NCBI GenBank assembly: GCA_947499615.1
Contig: CANMOP010000006.1
Span: forward strand, 28,260-92,259
DNA from: RH-chloro-G1 sp003670575
GTDB taxonomy: Bacteria; Chloroflexota; Dehalococcoidia; UBA2979
Reading direction: 5' to 3'
DNA: 64,000 nucleotides
Shown: piece by piece, positions 9,528-17,577 of the stretch
Numbering within the stretch: the stretch's first letter is position 1
How the letters are laid out: each line of letters opens with the position of its first letter
The notes under the pieces: model-generated
Seen by the model: only the letters and a program-made list of their open reading frames with translations
Databases searched by the model: none
Told to the model about the DNA's origin: nothing
Translations under genes and position numbers: made by a program

Positions 9528-11132
9528 TTAGTACATGTTGGCGGCAGTAGCCGGGGTCTCGCCTTCCTTGAGGTCGGTGACCAGGCAGTTCGTCGTCAGC
9601 ACCATGCCGGCGATGGAGACGGCGTTGTCCAACGCAGCCTTCGTCACCTTGGCGGGGTCGATGATGCCGAACTCCACCATGTTGCCGTAGCGGCCGCGAG
9701 CGGCGTCCCAGCCCTCGCCACGCTTCAGGCTCTGCACCTGGCGGACGATGACGGAGCCATCCTCACCGGCGTTGGCGGCGATGCGGCGCATCGGCTCCTC
9801 CAGCGCGCGGCGCAGGATGCGGACGCCGGTGGCCTCGTCGCCCTCCAGCTTGAGGCGGTCGAGCGCGGCAATCGCGTTCACGAACGCGACACCACCACCG
9901 GGGACGATGCCCTCTTCCACCGCAGCACGCGTGGCGGACAGAGCGTCTTCTACGCGGTGCTTCTTCTCGGTCAGCTCCACCTCGGTGGCGGCTCCAACCT
10001 TGATGACGGCGACGGAGCCGGCGAGGCGACCCATGCGCTCGTTCAGCTTCTCGCGGTCCCACTCGCTGGTGGCGGTGTTCAGCTGGGCCTTAATCATGGC
10101 CTGCTGCTGGTCGATCATCTTCTTGGTGCCGCGGCCCTCGATGATGGTGGTCTCATCCTTGGTGACCACGACGCGGCGGGCGCGACCGAGGTCCTTCGGC
10201 TCCGCAGAGTCGAGCGCGCGACCGAGCTCCGGGCTGATCAGCGTGGCGCCGGTGAGCGCTGCGATGTCCGAGAGGTTTTCCTTGCGGCGGTCGCCGAAGC
10301 CCGGTGCCTTCACCGCGACTACGTTGATGGTGCCGCGCAGCTTGTTGACTGCCAGCGTGGCCAGCGCCTCGCCCTCCACGTCCTCCGCGATGATGAGGAG
10401 GTCCTTGGAGGTCTGGAGCTGCTTCTCCAGCAGGGGGAGGATGTCATTCACCGAGGAGAGCTTCTGGTCGGTGACCAGGATGTACGGCTCTTCGATGCTG
10501 GCTTCCATGCGCTCCGGGTTGGTGACGAAGTAGGCGGAGACGTAGCCGCGGTCGAAGGCCATGCCCTCGACGTACTCGACCTCGGTCTGGATGCCCTTGG
10601 ACTCCTCGACGGTGATGACGCCGGACTTGCCGATCGCCTCCATGACGTCGCCGATCAGTGCGCCGATTTCCTGCGATGCAGCGGAGATCGAGGCGACCTG
10701 CGCCATCTGCTCGCGGGTGGTGACCTTGGTGGAGTTGCGCGAGATTGCTTCGCTGATGACCTTCGCAGCGGCCTCGATGCCGCGCTTCAGCGCCATCGGG
10801 TCGGCACCGGCAGCCACGTTCTTGAGGCCCTCGTGCACGATGGCCTGGCCCAGCACGGTGGCCGTGGTGGTGCCGTCACCGGCGATGTCGTTGGTCTTGG
10901 AGGCGATCTCCTTGGCCAGCTGTGCGCCGATGTTCTCGAACGGGTCGGCGAGCTCGATCTCCTTGGCGATGGTGACGCCGTCGTTGGTGATCGTGGGCGG
11001 GCCGAAGCGCTTGTCCAGCACAACGTTGCGTCCCAGCGGCCCCAGGGTCATGCGCACCGCACCAGCCAGCTGGTCGATGCCGTCGCGCAAGGCGGCGCGC
11101 GCCTGCTCGTCGAACTTCAGTTGCTTTGCCAT
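9528..11132 (-). CDS. groEL: 60 kDa chaperonin GroEL, without adjacent groES
   Basis: Group I chaperonin of 534 residues that folds proteins in an ATP-driven double ring. The ATP-binding segments TLGPLGRNVVLD, NDGVTIAKEIEL and GDGTTTATVLGQ (with the catalytic Asp) are intact, as is the C-terminal GGGVAFVNAI-like equatorial motif. The C-terminus ends in a short acidic and alanine stretch and lacks the usual GGM repeats. The ATG at 11132 follows GGGGGA. No groES lies upstream; the neighbour is an HDOD gene. The gene has its own CIRCE operator and promoter, so it is probably an HrcA-controlled single-gene unit and perhaps a second chaperonin copy. Confidence 0.95.
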   Translation of the reverse strand: MAKQLKFDEQARAALRDGIDQLAGAVRMTLGPLGRNVVLDKRFGPPTITNDGVTIAKEIELADPFENIGAQLAKEIASKTNDIAGDGTTTATVLGQAIVHEGLKNVAAGADPMALKRGIEAAAKVISEAISRNSTKVTTREQMAQVASISAASQEIGALIGDVMEAIGKSGVITVEESKGIQTEVEYVEGMAFDRGYVSAYFVTNPERMEASIEEPYILVTDQKLSSVNDILPLLEKQLQTSKDLLIIAEDVEGEALATLAVNKLRGTINVVAVKAPGFGDRRKENLSDIAALTGATLISPELGRALDSAEPKDLGRARRVVVTKDETTIIEGRGTKKMIDQQQAMIKAQLNTATSEWDREKLNERMGRLAGSVAVIKVGAATEVELTEKKHRVEDALSATRAAVEEGIVPGGGVAFVNAIAALDRLKLEGDEATGVRILRRALEEPMRRIAANAGEDGSVIVRQVQSLKRGEGWDAARGRYGNMVEFGIIDPAKVTKAALDNAVSIAGMVLTTNCLVTDLKEGETPATAANMY

Positions 11133-11258
11133 ATGCCGTCCCCCGTCAGGTATGCCCGCCAGATGTCTCAGTCAGATATGCCAGTCAAGTACTGCGACGC
11201 GTCCGATGGGTGCGTCCACTACTGACTGTGCCGAGTGAGTGATCGGGGCGAGCGAATT

Positions 11259-11285
11259 TTAGCACTCTCCCGCCCCGAGTGCTAA
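11259..11285 (-). promoter_or_regulatory. CIRCE operator (HrcA binding site)
   Basis: A perfect inverted repeat of TTAGCACTC and GAGTGCTAA separated by nine bases, matching the CIRCE consensus. It begins three bases after the predicted -10 box, so bound HrcA would cover the transcription start of groEL. The gap from the operator to the groEL ATG is about 126 bases and holds short repeats of GGCATA-CTGAC type. Confidence 0.96.
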
Positions 11286-11288
11286 GAC

Positions 11289-11317
11289 GTTGTACCGAAT
11301 CCGACTTGGATGTGCAA
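11289..11317 (-). promoter_or_regulatory. groEL promoter
   Basis: On the minus strand, TTGCAC and TACAAC are separated by 17 bases, a good housekeeping sigma promoter directly upstream of CIRCE. Confidence 0.75.
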
Positions 11318-11444
11318 GGGGTTCGTCTCGGGTGGGCGGTGTGCCGGTGCTCGGCCGCTGCGGATGACGGCAGTCGAACGCCGTCGAGCGCCGTCGAGCG
11401 AGGTCCGGGCGAGCGGGTACGCGATCCGCCGCGAGGTGCACGAC

Positions 11445-12326
11445 CTAGTTGGAGCCGGCGTGCTGCAGGAAGGCGCTTGCCCGCTCCCGGAGTGCGTCCA
11501 TGCCACCGGCCTGCTTCAACGCGGGGGCGACGGGGGGCTCCAGCCACTCGTCGGCCGGAGGTTGCAGGGCTTGCGGCTGCTCTACGCCGTCGGAGGCGCC
11601 GTAGGAGCGGGCGAACGCACGCGCGTGCACGACGAAGCCGACCAGCGAGTGCGGGCTGGTGAGCTGATCGGGCCGACGGTCGTGATGCGCGACGGCGTCC
11701 AGCAGTGGCGCGGGGAAGTCCCAGTACTTGCCGAGCTCCTCGCCGAGTTGCGCGTCCGTGAAGCCCAGCGTTTCGAGCTGAGCCTTGTGGAGCGAGACTC
11801 CATGGTGGGCTGCGTAGGCCTGAGCTTCCCCGAAGAGCGTCGGACGGTGCTGGTCGAGAGCCAGGCGGCCGACGTTGTGGAGCACGCCTGCGGTGAAGGC
11901 CTCGTCCGGCGCTTGCCTATCCGCGCGCGCCAGTACCTCGGACAGCATGCCCACGGTGAGCGAGTACTGCCAGAACTGCTGGTACGCGATGTGGTTGCTG
12001 GCGGGCATCGCCTCGATCACGCAGGAGGTGACGGTGGCCGCTCGCACCTGCCGGAAGCCGAGTAGCACGACGGCGTCACGCATGGTGGTGATGCGGCGAG
12101 GGAAGCCGTAGTACGCCGAGTTGGAGAGCCGCAGCATTTTGGCCGTCAGCGCCTGGTCGGAGGCGATGACGTTCGCGAGCTCGTAGGCGGAGAACCGATC
12201 CTCGGCGGTGAGTTTCAGCACTTGCTGTGCGCTTGCGGGCAGTGGCCGGAGCTCGCCGATCTCTGTCACCAACAGCTCTAGTGCGGCTCGTGCCCGGTCA
12301 GTCAGCTGCCCGTTGTTCGTTTCCAT
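11445..12326 (-). CDS. HDOD domain protein (copy 1)
   Basis: A 293-residue HDOD-domain protein. The HDOD fold is related to HD phosphohydrolases but usually lacks the metal-dependent active site and acts in signalling. The family pattern LPASAQQVLKL ... IASDQALTAKMLRLSNSAYYG, then MRDAVVLLGFRQVR, is clear from about residue 30. The usual HD pair appears as LHN in AGVLHNVGRLALDQ, so hydrolysis is doubtful. The C-terminal third resembles that of the next gene. The ATG at 12326 is used; no strong ribosome site is seen. It is the second of two tandem paralogues on the minus strand. Confidence 0.85.
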   Translation of the reverse strand: METNNGQLTDRARAALELLVTEIGELRPLPASAQQVLKLTAEDRFSAYELANVIASDQALTAKMLRLSNSAYYGFPRRITTMRDAVVLLGFRQVRAATVTSCVIEAMPASNHIAYQQFWQYSLTVGMLSEVLARADRQAPDEAFTAGVLHNVGRLALDQHRPTLFGEAQAYAAHHGVSLHKAQLETLGFTDAQLGEELGKYWDFPAPLLDAVAHHDRRPDQLTSPHSLVGFVVHARAFARSYGASDGVEQPQALQPPADEWLEPPVAPALKQAGGMDALRERASAFLQHAGSN

Positions 12327-12429
12327 GTGCTGAGTGTCGGCCTACGGCGCGCGGTTCAGTATCGGTGGGACCCCGGTATATGACCGTCGGGGCTGACATT
12401 CCGCTGGCGTGGATGACCTGGACCCGCGC

Positions 12430-13281
12430 CTAGACGGTGAGTGCGGAGTCCATGAAGGCCTCCACGCGCTCCAGCAGGCCCGGCATCCCGCCAGTGCGGC
12501 TCAGCGCCGTCGAGAGGGGCGGGGCTGCCCACTCCTCGGCTGACTCGGTGACGTCCGGTCGTTCGATGCCATCCGACAGCCCGTTGGCGCGGACGAACAT
12601 TCGTGCGCGCACCACGCAGGCGGTCAGGCTGCTGGGATCCGGCAGGGCATCCGGGTGGAGGAGGTGATCTCGTACGGCATCGACCAGTGGTGCTGGGAAG
12701 TTCCAACTCTCCACCAGGGCGCCGCCGAACGCGGAGTCGGTGAAGCCAAGCACCTCGAGCTCCGCCTGCTCCAGAGAGGGTGCCCCGCCGCGCCAGCGGG
12801 CGACTGCATCGGCGAGGCCTCGCGGCGCCGCCTGGTCGAGCGCGAGTAGGCCGATGTTGTGGAGGACGCCCGCAGTGAATGCCTCATCCAGGCGGGTGCC
12901 CTCGGCACGCGAGAGCAACTCGGCGGTCACGCCCACAGCCAGCGAGAACCTCCAGAAGGGTTGGTAGTCGATGGTCTTCGACGCGGGCATGGCCTCGAGT
13001 AGGCAGGTTGCGAGCGTGGTGGAGCGGACGGCGCGGAATCCCAGCAGCACCACGGTGTCGCGGACGGTCGTGATGCGCCGAGGGAAGCCGTAGTACGCGG
13101 AGTTCGCGAGTCGCAGGGTCTTGGCGGTCAGCACCTGATCGGAGGCGATGACGGACGCCAGTTGGTGGGCGGAGAACTGTTGCCCCTCGGTGAGCGAGAG
13201 CACCTGAGTGGCGACCATGCTTAGCGGCCGGAGATCGGTCATTGTCCTGACCAAGTCGTCCATTGCTGAGTTCGGTCGCAT
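12430..13281 (-). CDS. HDOD domain protein (copy 2)
   Basis: Paralogue of the adjacent downstream gene, 283 residues from the ATG at 13281, chosen because GGAGG lies five bases upstream. Shared blocks include IASDQVLTAKTLRLANSAY, RITTVRDTVVLLGFRAVR and FTAGVLHNIGLLALDQ; again the HD motif is LHN. The C-terminal regions also match in order (VESWNFPAPLVDAV, then EEWAAPPL). The pair most likely arose by tandem duplication. Partners such as a response regulator or diguanylate cyclase are not next to it, so the signal it serves is unknown. Confidence 0.85.
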   Translation of the reverse strand: MRPNSAMDDLVRTMTDLRPLSMVATQVLSLTEGQQFSAHQLASVIASDQVLTAKTLRLANSAYYGFPRRITTVRDTVVLLGFRAVRSTTLATCLLEAMPASKTIDYQPFWRFSLAVGVTAELLSRAEGTRLDEAFTAGVLHNIGLLALDQAAPRGLADAVARWRGGAPSLEQAELEVLGFTDSAFGGALVESWNFPAPLVDAVRDHLLHPDALPDPSSLTACVVRARMFVRANGLSDGIERPDVTESAEEWAAPPLSTALSRTGGMPGLLERVEAFMDSALTV

Positions 13282-13477
13282 CGAAGCCTCCGCGTGCATC
13301 TCACCGAACCGCTGGTCGTGAGCGCTGTTCCCGAGTCAGGGATGCGCGCTGGCGGTGGGTTCAGATTGCGTGACACATCGACTGAACGCTATTGGCGAAG
13401 GCCCCGATTTCGTCCGCATGCCGCGAACGAGTCCCAGGCGATGATTCGCCCGCGTCGACGGCAGCGAGTGGGCGCTT

Positions 13478-14050
13478 TCACGCGAACTGGCGAGGTGTGC
13501 GGGGGAGCCTCCCGATGCGTCCGGGGGGCCAATAGCGCAGCAAGGCGATGCCCTCGATGCGGTGGGCGGGGAGGGGGCCGAAGTCGCGGCTGTCCGTACT
13601 GGCGGCACGGTGGTCGCCCAGCACCATGTATTCATCCGGGCCGAGCTCGTGGACGCCTCGATACTGCTCGGTCGGCGTCTCTCCGTGCGCGTACGGCTCC
13701 AGCAGCGTGCGACCGGCGACTTGCACCGTGGTGCCGATGCGGAGCGAGTCCCCGGGTACGCCGACGATGCGCTTCAGCAGTAACCGGTCGTCCGGTCCGC
13801 GCGCGCACACCACCAGGCCGCATGCGCGGTCGTCGGGCGGGAGCGGAGCGCGTCGCACGAGGAGGAAGTCGCCCGGCTCGAACGCCGGGGTCATGCTCTC
13901 GCCCGCGACCTCGATGGCGTAGATGCCGAGTCGCCCGGCTTGCCAGCGGCGGGCCGTGACGACAATGGCCGCAACTGCCGCGGCAAGCGCGGCGATGGCG
14001 CGGAAGGTTCGAGGGATATGGAACGGGGGACGCCAGCGCCATCCGCGCAT
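13478..14050 (-). CDS. sodX: Nickel-type superoxide dismutase maturation protease (S26 signal peptidase family)
   Basis: About 190 residues with one N-terminal membrane helix (residues about 20-36) and the S26 catalytic Ser in EVAGESMTPAF. The catalytic Lys is in LLLKRIVGVPGD, and the late box YMVLGDHRAASTDSRDFGP is present. General signal peptidases share these motifs, but the gene lies 43 bases downstream of sodN. In other bacteria such a neighbour (SodX/CbiX-type protease) removes the NiSOD propeptide. That role is inferred from context. ATG 14062 is an alternative start four codons upstream. Confidence 0.8.
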   Translation of the reverse strand: MRGWRWRPPFHIPRTFRAIAALAAAVAAIVVTARRWQAGRLGIYAIEVAGESMTPAFEPGDFLLVRRAPLPPDDRACGLVVCARGPDDRLLLKRIVGVPGDSLRIGTTVQVAGRTLLEPYAHGETPTEQYRGVHELGPDEYMVLGDHRAASTDSRDFGPLPAHRIEGIALLRYWPPGRIGRLPRTPRQFA

Positions 14051-14093
14051 CGCGCCCCCCATTCCGATCTGAACCTGTCGCTGCGGAGAGTGA

Positions 14094-14528
14094 CTAGGCC
14101 TTCTTGGTCTCCCAGAAGATGGTGTCGATCTCCTTGATGGCGTCCAGCAGCTTCTGGCCCTGGGCCGGATCCTGCGACTTCTTCGCGGCGCCGGCTTCCT
14201 TGGTGGCGGTCCAGAACAGCTGGTGGAGGGTGGGGAACTTCTCCAGGTGAGCCGGGGTGAAGTAGTCGGTCCAGAGCACCCACAGGTGCTGCTTCACCAG
14301 GTCAGCGCGGAGCTCCTTGATGCTCAGCGCGCGGGAGCGGTAGTCCTCTACGGTCTGGTTGGGGCCGTGCATGTTCTCGGCGTTCTGGTAGCGCTCCTGG
14401 ATGGCGCGCACGGACTCGGCCTCAATGCGGGCCTGAGCCGGGTCGTAGATGCCGCACGGCAGGTCGCAGTGCGCGTAGGCGGTGGTCTGCGGGCGCACGA
14501 GGCGTGCGAGCGCGGTTCGGATCTGCAT
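14094..14528 (-). CDS. sodN: Nickel superoxide dismutase precursor
   Basis: NiSOD disproportionates superoxide using nickel held by the N-terminal hook. The hook HCDLPCGIYDP starts at about residue 20, with His, both Cys and Tyr all present, so the first 19 residues are the propeptide that must be removed to free the His amine. The ARIEAESV segment and the helical bundle follow; 144 residues is the normal size. The ATG at 14528 has a GGGAGGAA ribosome site; the longer upstream frame has no support. It is cotranscribed with the S26 protease. A tandem repeat and palindrome lie in the leader. Confidence 0.95.
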   Translation of the reverse strand: MQIRTALARLVRPQTTAYAHCDLPCGIYDPAQARIEAESVRAIQERYQNAENMHGPNQTVEDYRSRALSIKELRADLVKQHLWVLWTDYFTPAHLEKFPTLHQLFWTATKEAGAAKKSQDPAQGQKLLDAIKEIDTIFWETKKA

Positions 14529-14545
14529 GGAGTTCCTCCCGGGGG

Positions 14546-14610
14546 CTGTATTCAACCTGTGTTCAACATCGTGCAGTGACACCCAGCGCGTGGGTGACTG
14601 CGAGACCATA
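14546..14610 (-). promoter_or_regulatory. sodN leader: tandem 11-bp repeat, palindrome and candidate -10
   Basis: Reading toward sodN there is a TATGGT candidate -10 at 14610-14605, then a palindrome CACCCA-5 bases-TGGGTG at about 14579-14595. Two head-to-tail copies of GTTGAAYACAG follow at 14567-14546, ending 17 bases before the ATG. NiSOD genes are nickel-regulated in other bacteria, so an operator is plausible, but no known regulator consensus was matched. Confidence 0.45.
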
Positions 14611-14670
14611 GCAAATCTTCGACGATTGCGCCGAAACGACAGCGCAAATGCCGCCGTCCGGCGGAGCCGA

Positions 14671-15366
14671 CTATAGACCGAGGTTTGCCTTCGGGTAGCC
14701 GCCGGAGAGCAGGTTCGGGTCGTTGAGGCCGGTGTACGGCGGGAACAGCGACTCCAATTCCGCGCGCAGCGGGTCGCCTGCCGGGAGGTAGCGGGAGAAG
14801 TCGCCGTCCGGCAGCGGTCGCATATGCTGCGAGCCCTCCACGCCGTGCTCTTTGATCTTGTCCTGCAGCATCATCAGGCCCTGCAGCAGTGACTCAGGTC
14901 GAGGTGGGCAGCCGGGGACGTATACGTCCACGGGGCAGATGAGGTTGACGCCCGGGAGCACGGAGTACCCGTACGCGAATGGCCCGCCCATGATCGCGCA
15001 GCCGCCCATGGAGATGACCCACTTCGGCTCCGCCATCTGCATGTATACGCGGCGCACGGCCGGCGCCATCTTCCAGGTCACGGTTCCCGCGACGATCATC
15101 AGGTCCGCCTGTCGCGGCGAGGCGCGGAATACCTCCGAGCCGAAGCGCGCGATGTCGTAGCGGGAGGTCGCGCTGGCGATCATCTCGATGGCGCAGCAGG
15201 CGAGGCCGAACATCGCGGGCCAGAGCGAGGACGCGCGGGCCCAGTTCAGGATGCCGTCCACGGAGGTGAGGAGGACGTTCTTCCGTACCTCCTCGTCCAG
15301 GTCGAGGGGCGCGATCTCATGGCCGCTGTCCGCGGTGCTGTGCAAGTCGAGGGAGTGCGTGGTCAC
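14671..15366 (-). CDS. nuoB: NADH-quinone oxidoreductase subunit B, isolated copy
   Basis: Complex I 20 kDa-type subunit that carries the N2 [4Fe-4S] cluster at the quinone site. The cluster cysteines are visible in GLACCAIEM, MGGCAIMGGPFAY and YVPGCPPRPESLL. The GTG at 15366, preceded by AGGCAGG, gives 231 residues, longer than minimal NuoB because of extra N- and C-terminal tails. No other nuo gene is adjacent: sodN is downstream and a repeat plus msrA is upstream. It could belong to a dispersed complex I or be a second copy. The family call is secure; its complex is not. Confidence 0.88.
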   Translation of the reverse strand: MTTHSLDLHSTADSGHEIAPLDLDEEVRKNVLLTSVDGILNWARASSLWPAMFGLACCAIEMIASATSRYDIARFGSEVFRASPRQADLMIVAGTVTWKMAPAVRRVYMQMAEPKWVISMGGCAIMGGPFAYGYSVLPGVNLICPVDVYVPGCPPRPESLLQGLMMLQDKIKEHGVEGSQHMRPLPDGDFSRYLPAGDPLRAELESLFPPYTGLNDPNLLSGGYPKANLGL

Positions 15367-15494
15367 CGTGCGGGCCTGCCTCTCCAAGGGTGGTCGGTCG
15401 CGCGATCGTAGCGGAGGAGCGCGAACGCGGCAAACGGGCGGGGTTGTGACGGCGAATTGCTGGGGCTGACGGCTGACATCGTGGCGTTCGAGGG

Positions 15495-15596
15495 GGGAGA
15501 CCCCCTCCCCAACCCTCCCCCGTAAAGGGGGAGGGGGTCAGCACCCGGAACAGAACCCCTCGCCCAAGAACTGGGAGAGGGGCAGGGGTGATGGCT
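15495..15596. repeat. Dispersed GC-rich palindromic repeat, copy A
   Basis: Starts with GAGACCCCCTCCCCAACC and a CCCTCCCCC-GTAAA-GGGGGAGGG hairpin. It ends with a second module, ACCCCTCGCCCA-GAACTGGGAGAGGGG, that recurs at 57.46 kb. It fills most of the gap between nuoB and msrA. Confidence 0.8.
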
Positions 15597-15605
15597 CCCC
15601 CGCTT

Positions 15606-16172
15606 CTATCGCTTCAGCCGCTCGATGTAGTGGGAGCGCGCCTTCGCGACCTTGGGCTCGATGATGACGCGGCAGTAGCCGTTTTCCGGGTGGTTCGCGT
15701 AGTAGTGCTGGTGGTACGGCTCGGCGGGGTAGAACTCCGGGAGCGGGGTCACCTCGGTGACGATCGGGTTGGGCCAGACGTGCTCGGCGGTGAGGCGCGC
15801 GATGGTTTCGCGTGCGATCCGGTCTTGCGCCGGGGAGTGGGTGTAGATCGCGGAGCGGTATTGCGTGCCGGCGTCGTTGCCCTGGCGGTTGAGCGTGGTG
15901 GGGTCGTGGATGGTGAAGAACACGTCCAGCAGGTCGGCGTAGCTGATCTCAGCGGGGTCGTAGGTGAGTTGCACCACCTCGGCGTGACCGGTTGCGCCGC
16001 TGCACACCTCTTCGTACGTCGGGTGGGGGAGTTGGCCTCCGGTGTAGCCGGAGACGCTGGAGTCGATGCCACGCAGCAGTTCGTACACGGCCTCCAGGCA
16101 CCAGAAGCACCCACCAGCGAGTGTTGCTACCTCGCGGGTTCCGGCTGGGTTGCCCGAGGGCTGACTGTCCAT
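15606..16172 (-). CDS. msrA: Peptide methionine (S)-S-oxide reductase
   Basis: Repairs oxidised methionine. The catalytic motif GGCFWCLEAVY holds the nucleophilic Cys (about C22), and the Glu/Tyr/Asp residues of the family occur in the SGYTGG, GHAEVV and NRQGNDAGTQYRS blocks. At 188 residues it is full length. The ATG at 16172 starts two bases after the desulfurase stop, with AAGGAG in the end of that gene, so the two are coupled. No MsrB is fused or adjacent. Confidence 0.94.
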   Translation of the reverse strand: MDSQPSGNPAGTREVATLAGGCFWCLEAVYELLRGIDSSVSGYTGGQLPHPTYEEVCSGATGHAEVVQLTYDPAEISYADLLDVFFTIHDPTTLNRQGNDAGTQYRSAIYTHSPAQDRIARETIARLTAEHVWPNPIVTEVTPLPEFYPAEPYHQHYYANHPENGYCRVIIEPKVAKARSHYIERLKR

Positions 16173-16174
16173 CG

Positions 16175-17413
16175 TCACGGTTCGCTCCTTGCGGGTGATG
16201 TGGCGTCCAGCCACGGTAGGTAGTCGGCGGGTGGCTCGGTCGCGGGAATCGGCGACAGCGCCCGCATACGCGCCACGATCGGCGGCAGGACTTCCAGCAG
16301 GCGGTCGATGTCGGCATCGGTGTTGTCGCGCCCGAAGGTGAAGCGGAGCGAGCCGCGCGCCAACTCTGGCGGCAGGCCCATCGCGACCAGTACGTGGCTG
16401 GGTTCCACCGAGCCGGTGGTGCACGCGGAGCCCGAGGAGGCGGCGATGCCGGCGAGGTCCAACGCCAGCAACAACGACTCGCCCTCCACGAAGGCGACGA
16501 CGAAGGATGCCGAGCCGGGCAGGCGGTCGTCGAGGTTGCGCGGGCCGGTGACGCCCACCATCGGGATGCGCCGCGGCAACTCGTCGATGAGTCGGCGTTG
16601 CAGGGCGCGCTCGTGGCCGATGTCGGACTCGCGCTGCTCCTCGGCGATGCGCATCGCCTCGGCCAGCCCGACGATCGCGGGGGTGTTCTCCGTCCCGGCG
16701 CGCCGGTTCTCCTCCTGCCCGCCGCCGATGATTTGCGGCGTGAGGGGTGTGCCGCTGCGCACGTACAGCACGCCCGCGCCGCGCGGCCCGTAGAACTTGT
16801 GCGCGGTGAGCGTAAGCAGGTCGACGCCGAGCCGATCCACGTTGACTCCGAGGTGCGCGGCGGACTGGACGGCGTCCGTGTGCACCACCACATGTGGGTT
16901 TCGCGCATGTGCACGTCGCGCGGTCTCCGCGATGTCGTTGACAGCGCCGACCTCGTTGTTCGCGTGCATGATCGAGATCAGTACGGTGTCGTCGCGCATG
17001 GCCGCCTCGACGGCGGCGGGATCCACGCGCCCGTCCGGGCCGACGCCGACGATGGTGACCTCAGCCGCACCGTCGCGAGCGAGCTGCTCGGCAGTGTCCA
17101 GCACGGCGTGGTGCTCCACGGCGCACGTAATGATGTGCCGGCCGCGCGCCTTCGACGCCTCGACGACGCCGCGCAACGCGAGGCTGTCCGACTCTGAGCC
17201 GCCCGAGGTGAAGATGATCTCGTCCGGCGACGCTCCGATCGCGGCTGCCACCGCCGCGCGTGCCTCGTCGATGGCCTGACGGGCGTACTGCGCCTCGATG
17301 TAGATCGAGGATGGGTTGTGCCAGTGATCGCGGAGGAACGGCAGCATCGCGTCCACGACGCGGGGGTCGGGGGGCGTGGTTGCGGCGTGGTCGATGTAGA
17401 TGCGCCCGCTCAT
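16175..17413 (-). CDS. Cysteine desulfurase, IscS/NifS type
   Basis: Class V PLP enzyme of 412 residues that supplies persulfide sulfur for iron-sulfur clusters or thio-modification. It has the IYIDHAATTPPD start typical of NifS/IscS, the PLP lysine in TAHKFYGPRGAGVLY, and the catalytic cysteine loop SSGSACTTGSVEPSHV, which marks the IscS rather than SufS type. The ATG at 17413 matches the conserved N-terminus. It is divergent from a SufR-like regulator and an ErpA-type carrier, forming a second iron-sulfur locus beside the full suf operon at 42-48 kb. A role in tRNA thiolation is an alternative. Confidence 0.92.
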   Translation of the reverse strand: MSGRIYIDHAATTPPDPRVVDAMLPFLRDHWHNPSSIYIEAQYARQAIDEARAAVAAAIGASPDEIIFTSGGSESDSLALRGVVEASKARGRHIITCAVEHHAVLDTAEQLARDGAAEVTIVGVGPDGRVDPAAVEAAMRDDTVLISIMHANNEVGAVNDIAETARRAHARNPHVVVHTDAVQSAAHLGVNVDRLGVDLLTLTAHKFYGPRGAGVLYVRSGTPLTPQIIGGGQEENRRAGTENTPAIVGLAEAMRIAEEQRESDIGHERALQRRLIDELPRRIPMVGVTGPRNLDDRLPGSASFVVAFVEGESLLLALDLAGIAASSGSACTTGSVEPSHVLVAMGLPPELARGSLRFTFGRDNTDADIDRLLEVLPPIVARMRALSPIPATEPPADYLPWLDATSPARSEP

Positions 17414-17540
17414 GGCTCTCCGTACCTCGTACCTCGGCCCGTTCCGGAGCCGCCGCATTGTCGCTATGCGCCTGCGTAAGAATGGTACCGCCAATGCGCC
17501 GGCTTGATTGCCGAGGCGGGCGACACACCACGAGAAAAAG

Positions 17541-17570
17541 TTGACCCGCCACCCGGCGCACGCCTACGAT
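17541..17570 (+). promoter_or_regulatory. Promoter of the SufR-like gene; predicted leaderless start
   Basis: TTGACC and TACGAT are separated by 18 bases. The -10 ends seven bases before the ATG at 17578, so transcription should begin on or beside the start codon. No ribosome site is present. Confidence 0.6.
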
Positions 17571-17577
17571 CCGCGTG

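Noticed and set aside
9384..11225. 613-codon open frame opposite groEL
   Set aside because: Antisense shadow of groEL caused by high GC third positions; no domain pattern.
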